Position numbers and translations under genes: made by a program
Part shown: piece after piece, positions 27,553-36,678 of the stretch
Layout: every line of letters starts with the position of its first letter
How positions within the stretch are numbered: position 1 is the stretch's first letter
NCBI GenBank assembly: GCA_021800105.1
Contig: JAJYZI010000001.1
Span: forward strand, 1-64,000
Source: Thermoplasmata archaeon
GTDB lineage: Archaea > Thermoplasmatota > Thermoplasmata > Thermoplasmatales > Thermoplasmataceae
Length of the DNA stretch: 64,000 nucleotides
Reading direction: 5' to 3'
Notes under the pieces: generated by a model
What the model saw: the letters and a program-made list of their open reading frames with translations, nothing else
The model's database searches: none
Told to the model about the DNA's origin: nothing

Positions 27553-27612
27553 AGATAGTGAAGTCCTCTGGGTCTTTACCCGCTCAGTTTCATGTTCCAG
27601 TCAATTTCACCT

Positions 27613-28326
27613 TCAGGAGAGTGTGATATTAAGTCTGTTGTTGATTTTTCCCTTGACTAGTGTTGTTTTTATATTGATAGTACCAACTTCAGATGTTTTC
27701 CTGACTTGGGTTCCCATATCCGGAAATTCCGGGTAATCAAGAATTTTCACAAGTTTAATCCTCTCGAAATCGGGCACCTTCCCTTTAGTCAAGGACATCA
27801 AATCGCTGGATGACTGGAATTCTGCCTTTGTGACGAATCTTGTGCTTATCTCGGCTGAAGACCCTACAATGGCCCTTGCTTTTGCGACAATAGAATTCAA
27901 CGTCTCTTCGGTCAAGTCGTCCAGATATATATCTATCCATGCGGAGTCGTCATATGTCTGGTTGATCCTGCAATTTGCGGAATAATCTTTATAAGCAATA
28001 CCCTGCAATATGTAAAGAGCGGTTCTGAAACGCATGTGCATGTACCGTACATTCCAGTCAATGACCTGTCTTACCTCTTTTCCAATAATATCTGTCGGAT
28101 AAGTGTCAAGTGACATGAGATGTATAGATTCTCCGTCATTCCATGCGTCTACGATTATATATTTCTTGTCGTCAATTATGACATCTCCCCTGTCGTTTGG
28201 CTGTCCGTCGCCGGTTGGAACGAAGACGGTTTTGTCCACCACAAGATCCGTAAATTCCACTTTTACGGCCTTTCCTGTTCCCTCTTTTGCATAAGGATCG
28301 TCGATATAGGATCTTTCTGTTACCAT
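27613..28326 (-). CDS. AlaX-like protein without zinc ligands
   Basis: Homologue of the trans-editing domain that removes wrongly attached Ser or Gly from tRNA-Ala. The overall AlaX-M layout is present: a small N-terminal barrel with TGDGQPNDRGD, then the editing domain with YMHMRFRTALYILQGIAYKDY and a C-terminal LVKILDYPEFPDMGTQVRKTSEVG. However, the zinc site HxxxH...CxxxH is changed at all four positions: Arg101, Tyr105, Asp203 and Gln207, with spacing kept exactly. The reading frame is intact at 237 residues, so it is not a pseudogene by sequence. Hydrolysis by the usual metal-assisted route is unlikely; tRNA binding or another use may remain. Confidence 0.8.
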   Translation of the reverse strand: MVTERSYIDDPYAKEGTGKAVKVEFTDLVVDKTVFVPTGDGQPNDRGDVIIDDKKYIIVDAWNDGESIHLMSLDTYPTDIIGKEVRQVIDWNVRYMHMRFRTALYILQGIAYKDYSANCRINQTYDDSAWIDIYLDDLTEETLNSIVAKARAIVGSSAEISTRFVTKAEFQSSSDLMSLTKGKVPDFERIKLVKILDYPEFPDMGTQVRKTSEVGTINIKTTLVKGKINNRLNITLS

Positions 28327-28411
28327 TGCATCGATATGTCCTGTTTTTTTAAAACAATTTCCCTAAATCATACTGCATTAAAGCTTTAACTTGGTAACGA
28401 TACCGCCCACG

Positions 28412-29689
28412 ATGGATTTGGAATTCCTTTACTCCCTGAAAAGGGAGGGAGTGAAGCTTGATCTGGATATAATGCGCGAATTTGCACCAAGGCTTGGTAA
28501 TCCACAGAATAAGTTCAAGTCTTTCCATATTGCTGGAACAAATGCAAAGGGGTCTGTCTCATCCTTCATTTATAACATATTCAGGCAGAGGTTCAGCACA
28601 GGCCTCTACACTTCACCTCATCTCGTGAAGTTCAACGAACGCATAGTCGTCGATAAGGACTTCATAACCGACGAATACATGGAAACTTTCATGTCAAAAT
28701 ATTTGCCTGTAATAACGGATCTCATGAGGACTAGAAGAAATCCAACCTTTTTTGAAACGACAACGCTTATGGCTTTTGACTATTTTTCAAGCAAAAAGGT
28801 AGAATTTGGTTCCATTGAAGTGGGTCTTGGTGGGAGACTGGATTCCACCAATATCATCAATCCTGAGGTTTCTGTTATCTGCAATATAGGATACGATCAC
28901 TTCGACCGTCTCGGTTGCACTCTTGAATCAATTGCCTATGAGAAAGGAGGGATAATAAAGGAAGGAAGGCCGGTGGTACTTGCGGACCAGAAGGAGGAGG
29001 TTGTCAGGACCATAAGGAGAATTTCCGATCTCAGGAACTCAAGGCTCTTCGAGCTTTCAAATAACAGCATTGCAAGCAATGTAAATCAGGGGATTGAAGG
29101 AATTTCGTTTGAGCTAAAAGGCATGCTTGATACTTACTATATAGAGTCGAAAATGCTTGGATCTCACCAGGTGAAGAATATTCAAACAGCCATCCTGGCA
29201 GCAGAAGTTTCAGGGGTGGATAAGATAGGAAGAAAGGGGATAGAGAAAGGCATTAAGGAGGCAGTCTGGCCTGCTAGGATGGAGATTCTGAGCCATGAGC
29301 CTTTTGTTCTGGTCGACTGCGCCCATAACCCACCGGCTGCACGCACACTCGTCACCTCTTATAAAAAAATATTCAATGAAAAGACTGCCGTCCTCCTCGG
29401 AATGCTTAATGACAAGGACTGGTATACGTTTGCACATACAATAAGTGAGATAGCCGATGAGGTCGTGTTCACACGCCCTGATGAACCAGAGAGATCACTT
29501 GATCCTCAAGAGTTCAGCAAGTATTGCGGCTCTTTCTTCAAGAAGAGCGTTATAATTGAGGATATAAAAGAAGCATATGAGTATGCTATACAGCATTATG
29601 ACAGGATACTTGTCACAGGATCAATTTATCTGGTTGGAAAGATAAAAGAATTCACCGGATCCAGTTTATATCCTTATATCCTAGAGTAA
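28412..29689 (+). CDS. folC: Folylpolyglutamate synthase/dihydrofolate synthase-like ligase
   Basis: Mur-ligase-family ATP-dependent enzyme that adds glutamate to folates (or to the pterin carrier used by the organism). Motifs: HIAGTNAKGSVSSFI (P-loop GTNGKGS variant, with Ala for Gly), GLYTSPHLVKFNERI, EVGLGGRLDSTN and LVDCAHNPPAA. The length of about 425 residues is normal. The track begins at a TTG; the ATG at 28412 is preferred because the TATA-like AAAGCTTTAA lies some 25-30 nt before it. It diverges from the AlaX-like gene. Confidence 0.88.
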   Translation: MDLEFLYSLKREGVKLDLDIMREFAPRLGNPQNKFKSFHIAGTNAKGSVSSFIYNIFRQRFSTGLYTSPHLVKFNERIVVDKDFITDEYMETFMSKYLPVITDLMRTRRNPTFFETTTLMAFDYFSSKKVEFGSIEVGLGGRLDSTNIINPEVSVICNIGYDHFDRLGCTLESIAYEKGGIIKEGRPVVLADQKEEVVRTIRRISDLRNSRLFELSNNSIASNVNQGIEGISFELKGMLDTYYIESKMLGSHQVKNIQTAILAAEVSGVDKIGRKGIEKGIKEAVWPARMEILSHEPFVLVDCAHNPPAARTLVTSYKKIFNEKTAVLLGMLNDKDWYTFAHTISEIADEVVFTRPDEPERSLDPQEFSKYCGSFFKKSVIIEDIKEAYEYAIQHYDRILVTGSIYLVGKIKEFTGSSLYPYILE

Positions 29690-29758
29690 TTATTCATATG
29701 CCATTTCATAAAAATACTTATTAGTACTTCAATACTCTAACCAGTTTTACCGGTTTCT

Positions 29759-31060
29759 ATGACAAATCCTTTTTTTAAATACAGGTCGAGTGAAGTGGAT
29801 AATGACCTTCGACTTACTGTACTTTCCAGCTCTTTCATTCCAGATTCTTTTCCTCACAGATCGGAGCAGATAGACCAGATGGTGAAGATCCTGAGCAGCG
29901 TAATGCGTAACAGCTCTCCATCAAACCTCCTTCTTTACGGGAAGAGCGGTACTGGAAAAACATCAGTTGCAAAGAAGGTATCAAACCTCCTGAAAGAGGC
30001 ATTTCCGGAGAAGGTAAAAGTAATATACATTAACTGCCAGTTAAACGATTCCACATATTCCGTACTTGTCAATGCAGCTAATTCAATTATAGTTAACGAG
30101 AATGAGAAAATACCACTATCTGGCTGGACAGTTGAGCGAATTTATAATGAGCTACTCAGGCAGCTTGAAAAAATAGGTGGATTCATAGTCCTTATTCTAG
30201 ATGAGATCGATAAGCTGGCAAGAAAAAATGACGGTGACTCCCTTTACGTGATACTGAAGCTTGCAGATGATGCAAAATCTTCAAGGTTGTCGTTTATAGG
30301 AATTACAAACTATACCTCGTTCCTTGAAACGTTGGATGCCCGTGTCCGCAGCAGGCTGAATCAGGAAAGCATCGTTTTCCCCTCATATAATGCGTCGCAG
30401 CTGCGTGATATTCTTCAGGAAAGGGTAAGCCTTACCGGAATGCGGAACATGGTTGATGATTCTGCAATCAGTCTCTGTGCAGCAATCGGTGCCAGAGAAC
30501 ATGGTGATGCCAGGAAAGCAATCGATCTTATGCGTATTTCCATAGAGATTGGGATACGCGATTTCATGGAAAGAATTGGTGAGGAAAACGTTTACAAAGC
30601 GAGGGATAAGTATGAGATGAATATCCTAAGGGAGAGCATAAACGGTCTTCCACTTCACTCTAAGATACTTCTACTTAGCGCCGTGGTGACGCAGGATCAG
30701 GACAGAGACAACATGATCACTGGCGAGATTTACGAAAACTACAAGAAAATATGTGATGAGCTGAGTGTTCAGTCGCTCACTTCGAGGAGGATAGGCGATC
30801 TGCTCTCGGAACTTGATGATCTTGGGTTGATTATAACTGTTACAAAGAGCCTTGGAAGATATGGACGCACCCGCATAATAACTGTCCCCGATTATGATGA
30901 TCTGATGAAGAAATACCTGCTTGAAGATGAAATTCTGAGCACATTCAAGGGCATCAAGATAGGAAAACAGCACAGGCTGAAAATGGATACCGATGAATCC
31001 CAGTCCAGGCCTGTAAAAGAGGATGAAATGAGCGATATAATCTCTTCAAAAAAAGAGTAA
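29759..31060 (+). CDS. cdc6: Orc1/Cdc6 replication initiator
   Basis: Origin-recognition AAA+ ATPase. Walker A is YGKSGTGKTS (about residue 60), Walker B is VLILDEIDKL (about 142), then the sensor 1 region IGITNY and REHGDARKAIDLM (sensor 2), followed by the winged-helix domain in the last third (YENYKKICDELSVQSLTSRRIGDLL). The acidic, lysine-rich C-terminal tail after residue 400 is probably disordered. In archaea an origin often lies next to this gene, but only 69 nt separate it from folC, and no ORB-like repeats were recognised on either side. Confidence 0.95.
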   Translation: MTNPFFKYRSSEVDNDLRLTVLSSSFIPDSFPHRSEQIDQMVKILSSVMRNSSPSNLLLYGKSGTGKTSVAKKVSNLLKEAFPEKVKVIYINCQLNDSTYSVLVNAANSIIVNENEKIPLSGWTVERIYNELLRQLEKIGGFIVLILDEIDKLARKNDGDSLYVILKLADDAKSSRLSFIGITNYTSFLETLDARVRSRLNQESIVFPSYNASQLRDILQERVSLTGMRNMVDDSAISLCAAIGAREHGDARKAIDLMRISIEIGIRDFMERIGEENVYKARDKYEMNILRESINGLPLHSKILLLSAVVTQDQDRDNMITGEIYENYKKICDELSVQSLTSRRIGDLLSELDDLGLIITVTKSLGRYGRTRIITVPDYDDLMKKYLLEDEILSTFKGIKIGKQHRLKMDTDESQSRPVKEDEMSDIISSKKE

Positions 31061-31084
31061 GCGCACAAGCTGAGGTGGCAGTAA

Positions 31085-31711
31085 TCAAGCGTCTCTGTAA
31101 ATTGCGCAGAGATCGTCGACAATGTGCGTAAGGGTCATCTTGGTTTTAGAGGCAAACATGTTTGGAGCTTCTGTCCAGTCGTAATTGTCGACTAAGATGA
31201 GGGATCGGCTCGAAAGATAAGGGAACACAGCTTCAAGCTCGAATATTACGTGCTCTTTGGTGTGCTCGGAATCATGAAGGAACAGGTCAACGCTGCCAAT
31301 CCTTGCTAGCTCTTTCGGAAGGGTTAACTTGCTGTTGCCAAGCGTCAGATCCCATCGCCTGTGCATAGTCTCCGGAACTATAAAACCTACAGGCTCCCCT
31401 TTCTCTTCTTCGCCGTACTTCATCCCCAGATCAAAGCTGTGCAGCAATCCACCAGTCTTCTCGAGAGCAGAAAGAAAGGCAAAGCTTGTTGTTCCCGGCC
31501 CTACACCAGTCTCAACAACATTTCTAGGCTGAAGCGTTCGTGTAATTGAATATATAAAAGTCAGCTCATCGGCTGAGACCTGCCAGAACTGCCTCCCACC
31601 AATTTTGGAGGATATATAGGAATTGATTTCTCGCGCTTCTTTGGTTGCGACCGCGTAATCGGCATCGCTTATTCCAAGAGTCCGTAGCACTGGTTTATAG
31701 TTTGTTTCCAT
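31085..31711 (-). CDS. Class I SAM-dependent methyltransferase
   Basis: Rossmann-fold methyltransferase of about 208 residues. Motif I is VVETGVGPGTTSFAFLSALE, the following acidic residue is in LHSFDLG, and SVDLFLHDSEHTKEHVIFELE resembles the O-methyltransferase/cephalosporin-hydroxylase-like group (Methyltransf_24 type) with a D-x-x-H metal-like segment. The substrate is unknown. The start ATG at 31711 overlaps the end of the UPF0173 gene by 17 nt; the track's TTG start is three codons earlier. Confidence 0.75.
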   Translation of the reverse strand: METNYKPVLRTLGISDADYAVATKEAREINSYISSKIGGRQFWQVSADELTFIYSITRTLQPRNVVETGVGPGTTSFAFLSALEKTGGLLHSFDLGMKYGEEEKGEPVGFIVPETMHRRWDLTLGNSKLTLPKELARIGSVDLFLHDSEHTKEHVIFELEAVFPYLSSRSLILVDNYDWTEAPNMFASKTKMTLTHIVDDLCAIYRDA

Positions 31712-32408
31712 TTTTGTCAAACATTATAGGTTTCTCTATCTCAGCCATAATAGCATGCTGTCCCTTAAGTTCCTTGAAACCTTCAACAAACTTGTTAGGA
31801 TCCTGTCGAATTGCTTCGAAGGTGTTATAATGCATAGGTATAACATACTTCGAACCAAGCATCTTTGATGCGTAGAGCGCTTCCGGGATGCTCATTGTAT
31901 AATATCCACCAATTGGCAGCAATGCGATATCCGGCTTGTAAAGATCCCGTATCACTTCCATATCTTTGAAAACACCTGTATCTCCAGCGTGGTATAGCTT
32001 CAGCCCGTCTGTAACTATTATCCCCATTGGGCTTCCTCCGTATTTACCGTTATACCCGGAAGAGTGGAAAGCCGGTACCGAAGTGAACTTGATCCCGTCA
32101 ATAGTGGTTGATCCTGAATAGTTTATGCCGACAGCGTTCAGGTCCTTGTTTTCTTCCTGAAGAATTCCAGCAAGTTCAACCATGGTGACAAGTGGTGCAG
32201 AGTTCTTCAGTGCTATCTTGACTGCATCTGCCACGTGATCAAAGTGCCCATGCGTAACAGCAACCATGTCAACCTTCACAGAATCGGGTTTAATCTTTGC
32301 GACGGGGTTTCCTTCCAGAAACGGGTCTATGATTATTTTCTTTGTCATTCCTACTGTGAAGCAGGCATGACCGTGCCATCTTACCTCAAATTGTTCTGCC
32401 ATGTTCAT
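31695..32408 (-). CDS. Metallo-beta-lactamase-fold hydrolase, UPF0173 family
   Basis: Zinc-dependent hydrolase of 237 residues. Ligand motifs: WHGHACF at the N-terminus (UPF0173 hallmark), THGHFDHVAD (HxHxDH), FHSSGYN, HAGDTG and PMHYNTF at the C-terminus. The family is widespread and its natural substrate is unknown. An alternative ATG lies two codons downstream (32402). The promoter gap shared with the divergent LysE gene contains a 16-bp perfect palindrome. Confidence 0.9.
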   Translation of the reverse strand: MNMAEQFEVRWHGHACFTVGMTKKIIIDPFLEGNPVAKIKPDSVKVDMVAVTHGHFDHVADAVKIALKNSAPLVTMVELAGILQEENKDLNAVGINYSGSTTIDGIKFTSVPAFHSSGYNGKYGGSPMGIIVTDGLKLYHAGDTGVFKDMEVIRDLYKPDIALLPIGGYYTMSIPEALYASKMLGSKYVIPMHYNTFEAIRQDPNKFVEGFKELKGQHAIMAEIEKPIMFDKNGNKL

Positions 32409-32464
32409 GAATTACTTCAATTATATTTAGATATCCTTGACAACTTGGTTTGACAATGGATTTT

Positions 32465-32480
32465 TAGAAATGCATTTCTA
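32465..32480. promoter_or_regulatory. 16-bp perfect palindrome between UPF0173 and LysE genes
   Basis: TAGAAATGCATTTCTA reads the same on both strands. It lies midway between the two divergent starts (57 nt from one and 49 nt from the other), just upstream of the LysE TATA-like TTTATAC at 32507. The position suits an operator for a dimeric regulator acting on one or both genes. Confidence 0.5.
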
Positions 32481-32528
32481 TTGATTCCTACCGTAATCCA
32501 GTCAAACTTTATACACTGAAGAATATCA

Positions 32529-33116
32529 ATGGCGTTGAACCTCTTATTGGATGCGTTGATTGGAACACTTCTTGGAATATCTCTGGCTGCCCCGCCGGGA
32601 CCGGTTACCGCCTTGATAGTCCGTAAGGCGGCATCATCAGTGTGGAAAGCATTCAGTATAGGATTGGGAGCCATGACTGCGGACTTGACCCTGATGCTCA
32701 TTATTTTCTTTCTAAGGAGCGAAATAGATTTTACTTCCTATGACAAGTATATCTACCTTGTAGGAGCTCTTTTCCTGTTCTTCATCGCTTTCGAGATCTA
32801 TGAAAATCAGACATCTTTTTCCGATGAGACTTCCGGTTCATATTTACGAGGTCTGACTATTGGCCTCGTGAATCCAATGCAGATAGGCTGGTGGCTTTCT
32901 GTAGGACTGAGCTTTCTCGCGGCATTCGGGTATACTGTATTTTATTTTCTTTTCGTCGGAATTGCAATCTGGGTTCTTGCTTTATCATATCTGATTAAAA
33001 TTGGAGTGAGGGCATATGGAGAAGCGGCCCAAAAAGTTACGAGGCTTGTAAGTGTGTCGCTTTTATTGGCATTTGGAATCTATTTTGCAGTGGTTGCCTA
33101 TATAAAAATTGCTTAA
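32529..33116 (+). CDS. LysE/RhtB-family exporter
   Basis: Membrane exporter of 195 residues with six predicted helices. The first helix carries GISLAAPPGPVTALIVRKA, corresponding to the conserved SPGPN-type motif of LysE/RhtB proteins, and NPMQIGWWLSVG matches the second conserved NP segment. Members export amino acids such as lysine, homoserine or threonine; the substrate here cannot be told. A TATA-like TTTATAC some 20 nt before the ATG suggests a leaderless transcript. Confidence 0.8.
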   Translation: MALNLLLDALIGTLLGISLAAPPGPVTALIVRKAASSVWKAFSIGLGAMTADLTLMLIIFFLRSEIDFTSYDKYIYLVGALFLFFIAFEIYENQTSFSDETSGSYLRGLTIGLVNPMQIGWWLSVGLSFLAAFGYTVFYFLFVGIAIWVLALSYLIKIGVRAYGEAAQKVTRLVSVSLLLAFGIYFAVVAYIKIA

Positions 33117-33249
33117 AAACTACAAACATAAGCTCTGCCGGACTCACTCTGCTTTTTTATCGACTGCTCCAGGAATTGCCCTTAGGAAGGTTAATGCGAT
33201 ATGTATAAAAGGATTATACACATTTCCACAATTCAAACACATCAGTGAT

Positions 33250-33277
33250 ATATTCAAAGCTGTATAAATTTGAATAT
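33250..33277. promoter_or_regulatory. 9-bp inverted repeat flanking a TATA-like box
   Basis: ATATTCAAA-(10 nt)-TTTGAATAT is a perfect inverted repeat whose spacer holds TGTATAAA. It lies about 120 nt before the surface-protein start in a 280-nt gap. It may be an operator around a distal promoter or a hairpin; a nearer TATA-like CATAAATG (33367-33374) fits the leaderless start better. Confidence 0.4.
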
Positions 33278-33396
33278 GGTTTACGATCGGTTTAAGCACT
33301 GTTTTTGCAAAATCCAGTTGCGATTACGAGACATCGTTATACACAACCTTCTGTATATCGAAAGACTCATAAATGCCAATTATATGCCCCATACAT

Positions 33397-36276
33397 ATGA
33401 GTAAAAAAATTCTTATACTATTAATCGCAGTAGTGATGGTCACATCCTCTCTTGCAATTGCGCTAGCAAACAACGAAAGTACGTCTGGAGTAACTGTCGT
33501 GCAGAGCCCAGATGTAACTCCAACTAGTGCATTTATAGGAAATGTAATCATTTATGCAAACGGAACTGCAAGCAGCCAGACAGTAATCGGCCAGGTCAGT
33601 AATCAGTACACCCTGAAGGAAAACATTAATGGAACCCTTATTGACATGAGAAGCAACTCGATCGTATCGGGTAACGGATACACCATCAATGGAATGGGAA
33701 AGGACGGTTTCAATATAACAAATGATTCCTCAGTTGAATTCAACGATTTTAAGGTCATAAATTCATCCATGGGTGCGTATGTGGTTAATTCAACGCATGT
33801 TACCATAGCTGGCAGCAATATTACTGCAACTAGCTACGGGGCATATGCAATATACTCTGCTTTCCTCTCGTTTTCAGCTGACAAGTTAAGCGTCCCTACA
33901 GATTATGGCATTTATGTCAAAGACACGCCGCAAGTTTTCATAAATTCAACTTATGTTAAGGCAGCGACAGGATTTGAGACAGATACTTCAACAGTTCAGG
34001 TCGAATTCAACAATGACACAATTATAACTTCGAGCGTTGGTATTTGTTTTGATGGTTATACCAACAGCAACACAATTATCGCTAATAACACAATAGTTGG
34101 GATCAACGCAGGATATGGTATTGAAATCTGTTCTGGTAACGCCAATAATATTACAGTTGTCAACAACAATATTTATAATATGACCTCGAAAGGTTTCTGT
34201 GCTGACGTGGCTTCCGGATTCAATTACGTCTTGAGCAAAAACGTTTTTGTTTCCGATTTAGTACCCGTTTACTTAATCGATCTTTACAACGTGCTGATAC
34301 AGGGAAATCATTTCAATCACTCTACTGGGTCATATGTAATAGAGGCAGAATACCTTGTAAATGTGACATTGTCTGGAAACATTCTCACAAACTTTTCTTC
34401 AGCAAATGGTATTTACTTGGAATATTCTGATTATGTTAACATTCGGGGCAACTTCATTCAAAATACATCCGATGCGATTGATCTTTGCTATGTTAGTAAC
34501 ATAAATGTTGCCGGGAATTCAATCTCAAAAGCCTCCTACGGCGTTTATTTGTATTCTTACGAAGCAGATAACGTCAACGTTTCAAGCAACATGCTTTCAA
34601 ATATCACAGCCTATGCTATAGAATTCGAAGTAGATAGTGGCACTAATTATACAGTGAATAACAACGTGATATTGAATTCATCTTACCCCATTTACATTTA
34701 CTACGATATCAAGGATATCACCATAAGCGGAAACATGATTTTCAACACAACAGGTTATGCAATTTACGTTAAGTACACTTCAATGCTTTCAGTTTCAGGG
34801 AACATGATTTCAGGATTCAGGGGTAGTGCAACTTCTCAATATGGTATTTATGTTGAGTACTCTGGACAGGCGACCGTATCGAATAATGTTATACTGGGTA
34901 ATGCCTCGGCAAACGGAGCTGAGGGAATATACCTCTATGAATCATCCTCTGCCGCTCTTTTCGGAAATACAGTGGTAAATACGACATATGGTATCGATGT
35001 TGAATACTCAGGAACTTTTTCTGTTTTCAACAATACAATCCAAAAAAGTCAATATGGAATATATTCCTATGAAAACTCCCAGTTTAGTTATTTCAGTAAC
35101 TCAATAATGAGTTCAAATTATTCTCTTTACTCAGAGTATGATTATGGAGGAGTAATCTATGGAAATACTTTTTCGATAGCAAAAATTTACATGGTCTATC
35201 TGGGTTATTCAACTGGTCTCAGCTTTTATCATAACAATTTCATAAATGGAAGCAAAGTCGCCATCTATGTTTACAGCAGTTCACTAATTACATGGAACAT
35301 GTCTCTACCAGTTGCTGGAAACTATTGGTCAAGTTACACCGGTACCGGATCTGACGGTGTTGGAACGACACCATATACCGTAAATGGAACTTTGAAGGAC
35401 TATCTTCCTCTAACGGGAAAATGGACTGGCTATACCGTTACATTTGTTGAGTCGGGTCTTCCATCAGGCACACCCTGGACAGTAACCCTCGGGATGTCCA
35501 CACTAACCTCCGGAACGAAGACAGTCTCTTTCAGCCCGGACGCTGCACAGCATGTGGCAGAGAATTATTCGGTGGGAGAAGTTTCCGGTTATACTGTATC
35601 TCAAAAGACGGGTTCAGTTACACTGTCTGGAACAAACAAAGTGATTAGCCTGACATTTACTCCGGTGACCTATGTAATATCGTTTTCTGAAACTGGACTG
35701 CCGTCTGGAACCACATGGGCTTTGACAGTAGGCAACATTAAAGCATCTTCGTCTAACGCTACGGTTTCCCTCAGTTTACCCAATGGAACGTATAATTACA
35801 CCATTCAACCAGTATCAGGATACCATGCAGTTACAGATACTGGGTCATTCCAGGTGGATGCAGCTGGCAGAAGTATAAGCGTCACCTTCGAACCGAATCT
35901 GTATACCCTCGTGATAAGCGAAACAGGACTGCCAAGTGGAATTGCTTGGACCGTGAATGTTAGCGGAACACTAAAGACCACGACGGGTACATCGGTTGAC
36001 ATACTGCTTGCTTCTGGAACTTATAATGTGAGTGTAACGGGTCCCTCCAGTTATAGCAGCACCATATCAGTCAAATCGGTTACTATTGGCACCTCGAATA
36101 CAACGGTAAGCGTTGTCTTCACTAACACCACCGCACATTCTAAAACATCAAATTCCGCTTCTATCTACGAAGGACTTGGGGCAGGCGCTATCGTTGGAGT
36201 GGTTGTCGGTATTCTTGGAACAATGATGTACACTGGAACCGGTATATTCAGGAAGTTCAAGAAGGGAAATAACTGA
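33397..36276 (+). CDS. Large surface protein with beta-helix and SGLPSGT repeats
   Basis: Secreted, membrane-anchored protein of about 959 residues. A clear signal peptide (MSKKILILLIAVVMVTSSLAIALA) supports the ATG at 33397 over the track's ATG at 33373. Residues from about 80 to 650 form NosD/PbH1-type right-handed beta-helix repeats rich in N, Y, S and I (e.g. NVTLSGNILTNFSSANGIYL). Then come three Ig-like repeats with SGLPSGTPW, TGLPSGTTW and TGLPSGIAW, and a C-terminal anchor (GAGAIVGVVVGILGTMMYTG) followed by RKFKKG. N-glycosylation sites are abundant. Such proteins are typical of the cell surface of Thermoplasmata; binding or processing of polysaccharide is possible but not shown. Confidence 0.88.
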   Translation: MSKKILILLIAVVMVTSSLAIALANNESTSGVTVVQSPDVTPTSAFIGNVIIYANGTASSQTVIGQVSNQYTLKENINGTLIDMRSNSIVSGNGYTINGMGKDGFNITNDSSVEFNDFKVINSSMGAYVVNSTHVTIAGSNITATSYGAYAIYSAFLSFSADKLSVPTDYGIYVKDTPQVFINSTYVKAATGFETDTSTVQVEFNNDTIITSSVGICFDGYTNSNTIIANNTIVGINAGYGIEICSGNANNITVVNNNIYNMTSKGFCADVASGFNYVLSKNVFVSDLVPVYLIDLYNVLIQGNHFNHSTGSYVIEAEYLVNVTLSGNILTNFSSANGIYLEYSDYVNIRGNFIQNTSDAIDLCYVSNINVAGNSISKASYGVYLYSYEADNVNVSSNMLSNITAYAIEFEVDSGTNYTVNNNVILNSSYPIYIYYDIKDITISGNMIFNTTGYAIYVKYTSMLSVSGNMISGFRGSATSQYGIYVEYSGQATVSNNVILGNASANGAEGIYLYESSSAALFGNTVVNTTYGIDVEYSGTFSVFNNTIQKSQYGIYSYENSQFSYFSNSIMSSNYSLYSEYDYGGVIYGNTFSIAKIYMVYLGYSTGLSFYHNNFINGSKVAIYVYSSSLITWNMSLPVAGNYWSSYTGTGSDGVGTTPYTVNGTLKDYLPLTGKWTGYTVTFVESGLPSGTPWTVTLGMSTLTSGTKTVSFSPDAAQHVAENYSVGEVSGYTVSQKTGSVTLSGTNKVISLTFTPVTYVISFSETGLPSGTTWALTVGNIKASSSNATVSLSLPNGTYNYTIQPVSGYHAVTDTGSFQVDAAGRSISVTFEPNLYTLVISETGLPSGIAWTVNVSGTLKTTTGTSVDILLASGTYNVSVTGPSSYSSTISVKSVTIGTSNTTVSVVFTNTTAHSKTSNSASIYEGLGAGAIVGVVVGILGTMMYTGTGIFRKFKKGNN
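35431..36123 (+). repeat. Three tandem SGLPSGTxW Ig-like domain repeats
   Basis: Three units of about 77-80 codons start at 35431, 35671 and 35902. Each opens with Y-x-[VL]-x-[FI]-x-E-[ST]-G-L-P-S-G-x-x-W and ends with a strand such as VISLTFTP or ISVTFEP. They share the protein pattern but little DNA identity, so they are old duplications. Confidence 0.75.
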
Positions 36277-36678
36277 ACGCAGTAATCGTAGAAAAATTTA
36301 TTGCGCAAAATTTATTTTTTTCTCGGTGGGATGATATATTCCATTTCGTCCCTTTTATTTTTCTATAGACGGAATATTATGCCAGTTCTAATTTGTATTT
36401 AGAGAATTTTCTGAGTTACTCAATTTAAATGGTGAAAGACACAAACTATTTCTAAGCCTAAATGTACATTTGTTTCACGTAATGTTTTCTAGTGAAGAAA
36501 ATATTTTAACATGCATAATAATCGAGTCGTTGATTCCTTAACCTTATTCCTGAATAGCTCCAATAACGCTATTGCAAATTCCTGAACTTATTAGCCAGTA
36601 GATATAAAATCGGAAATTGTGGGTGATTGCCACAAATCCCATGTTTTTTATTTTCGGTTAAGATTTACAATAGACCCT
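36277..36678. other. AT-rich convergent gap
   Basis: The 402 nt between the surface protein and the oxidoreductase beta subunit hold no reading frame longer than about 25 codons and no RNA gene. T runs at about 36310-36323 and 36351-36362 suit termination after the surface protein. A small hairpin (TTGTGG-7-CCACAA near 36618) precedes another T-rich stretch. Confidence 0.5.

Noticed and set aside
29690-29758. Replication origin next to cdc6
   Set aside because: The gap is only 69 nt and neither ORB-like repeats nor an unwinding region with repeats was recognised there or after the gene.
33640-35400. Possible CRISPR-like or tandem DNA repeat in the surface gene
   Set aside because: Repetition is at protein level (beta-helix turns); the DNA units differ in sequence and length.
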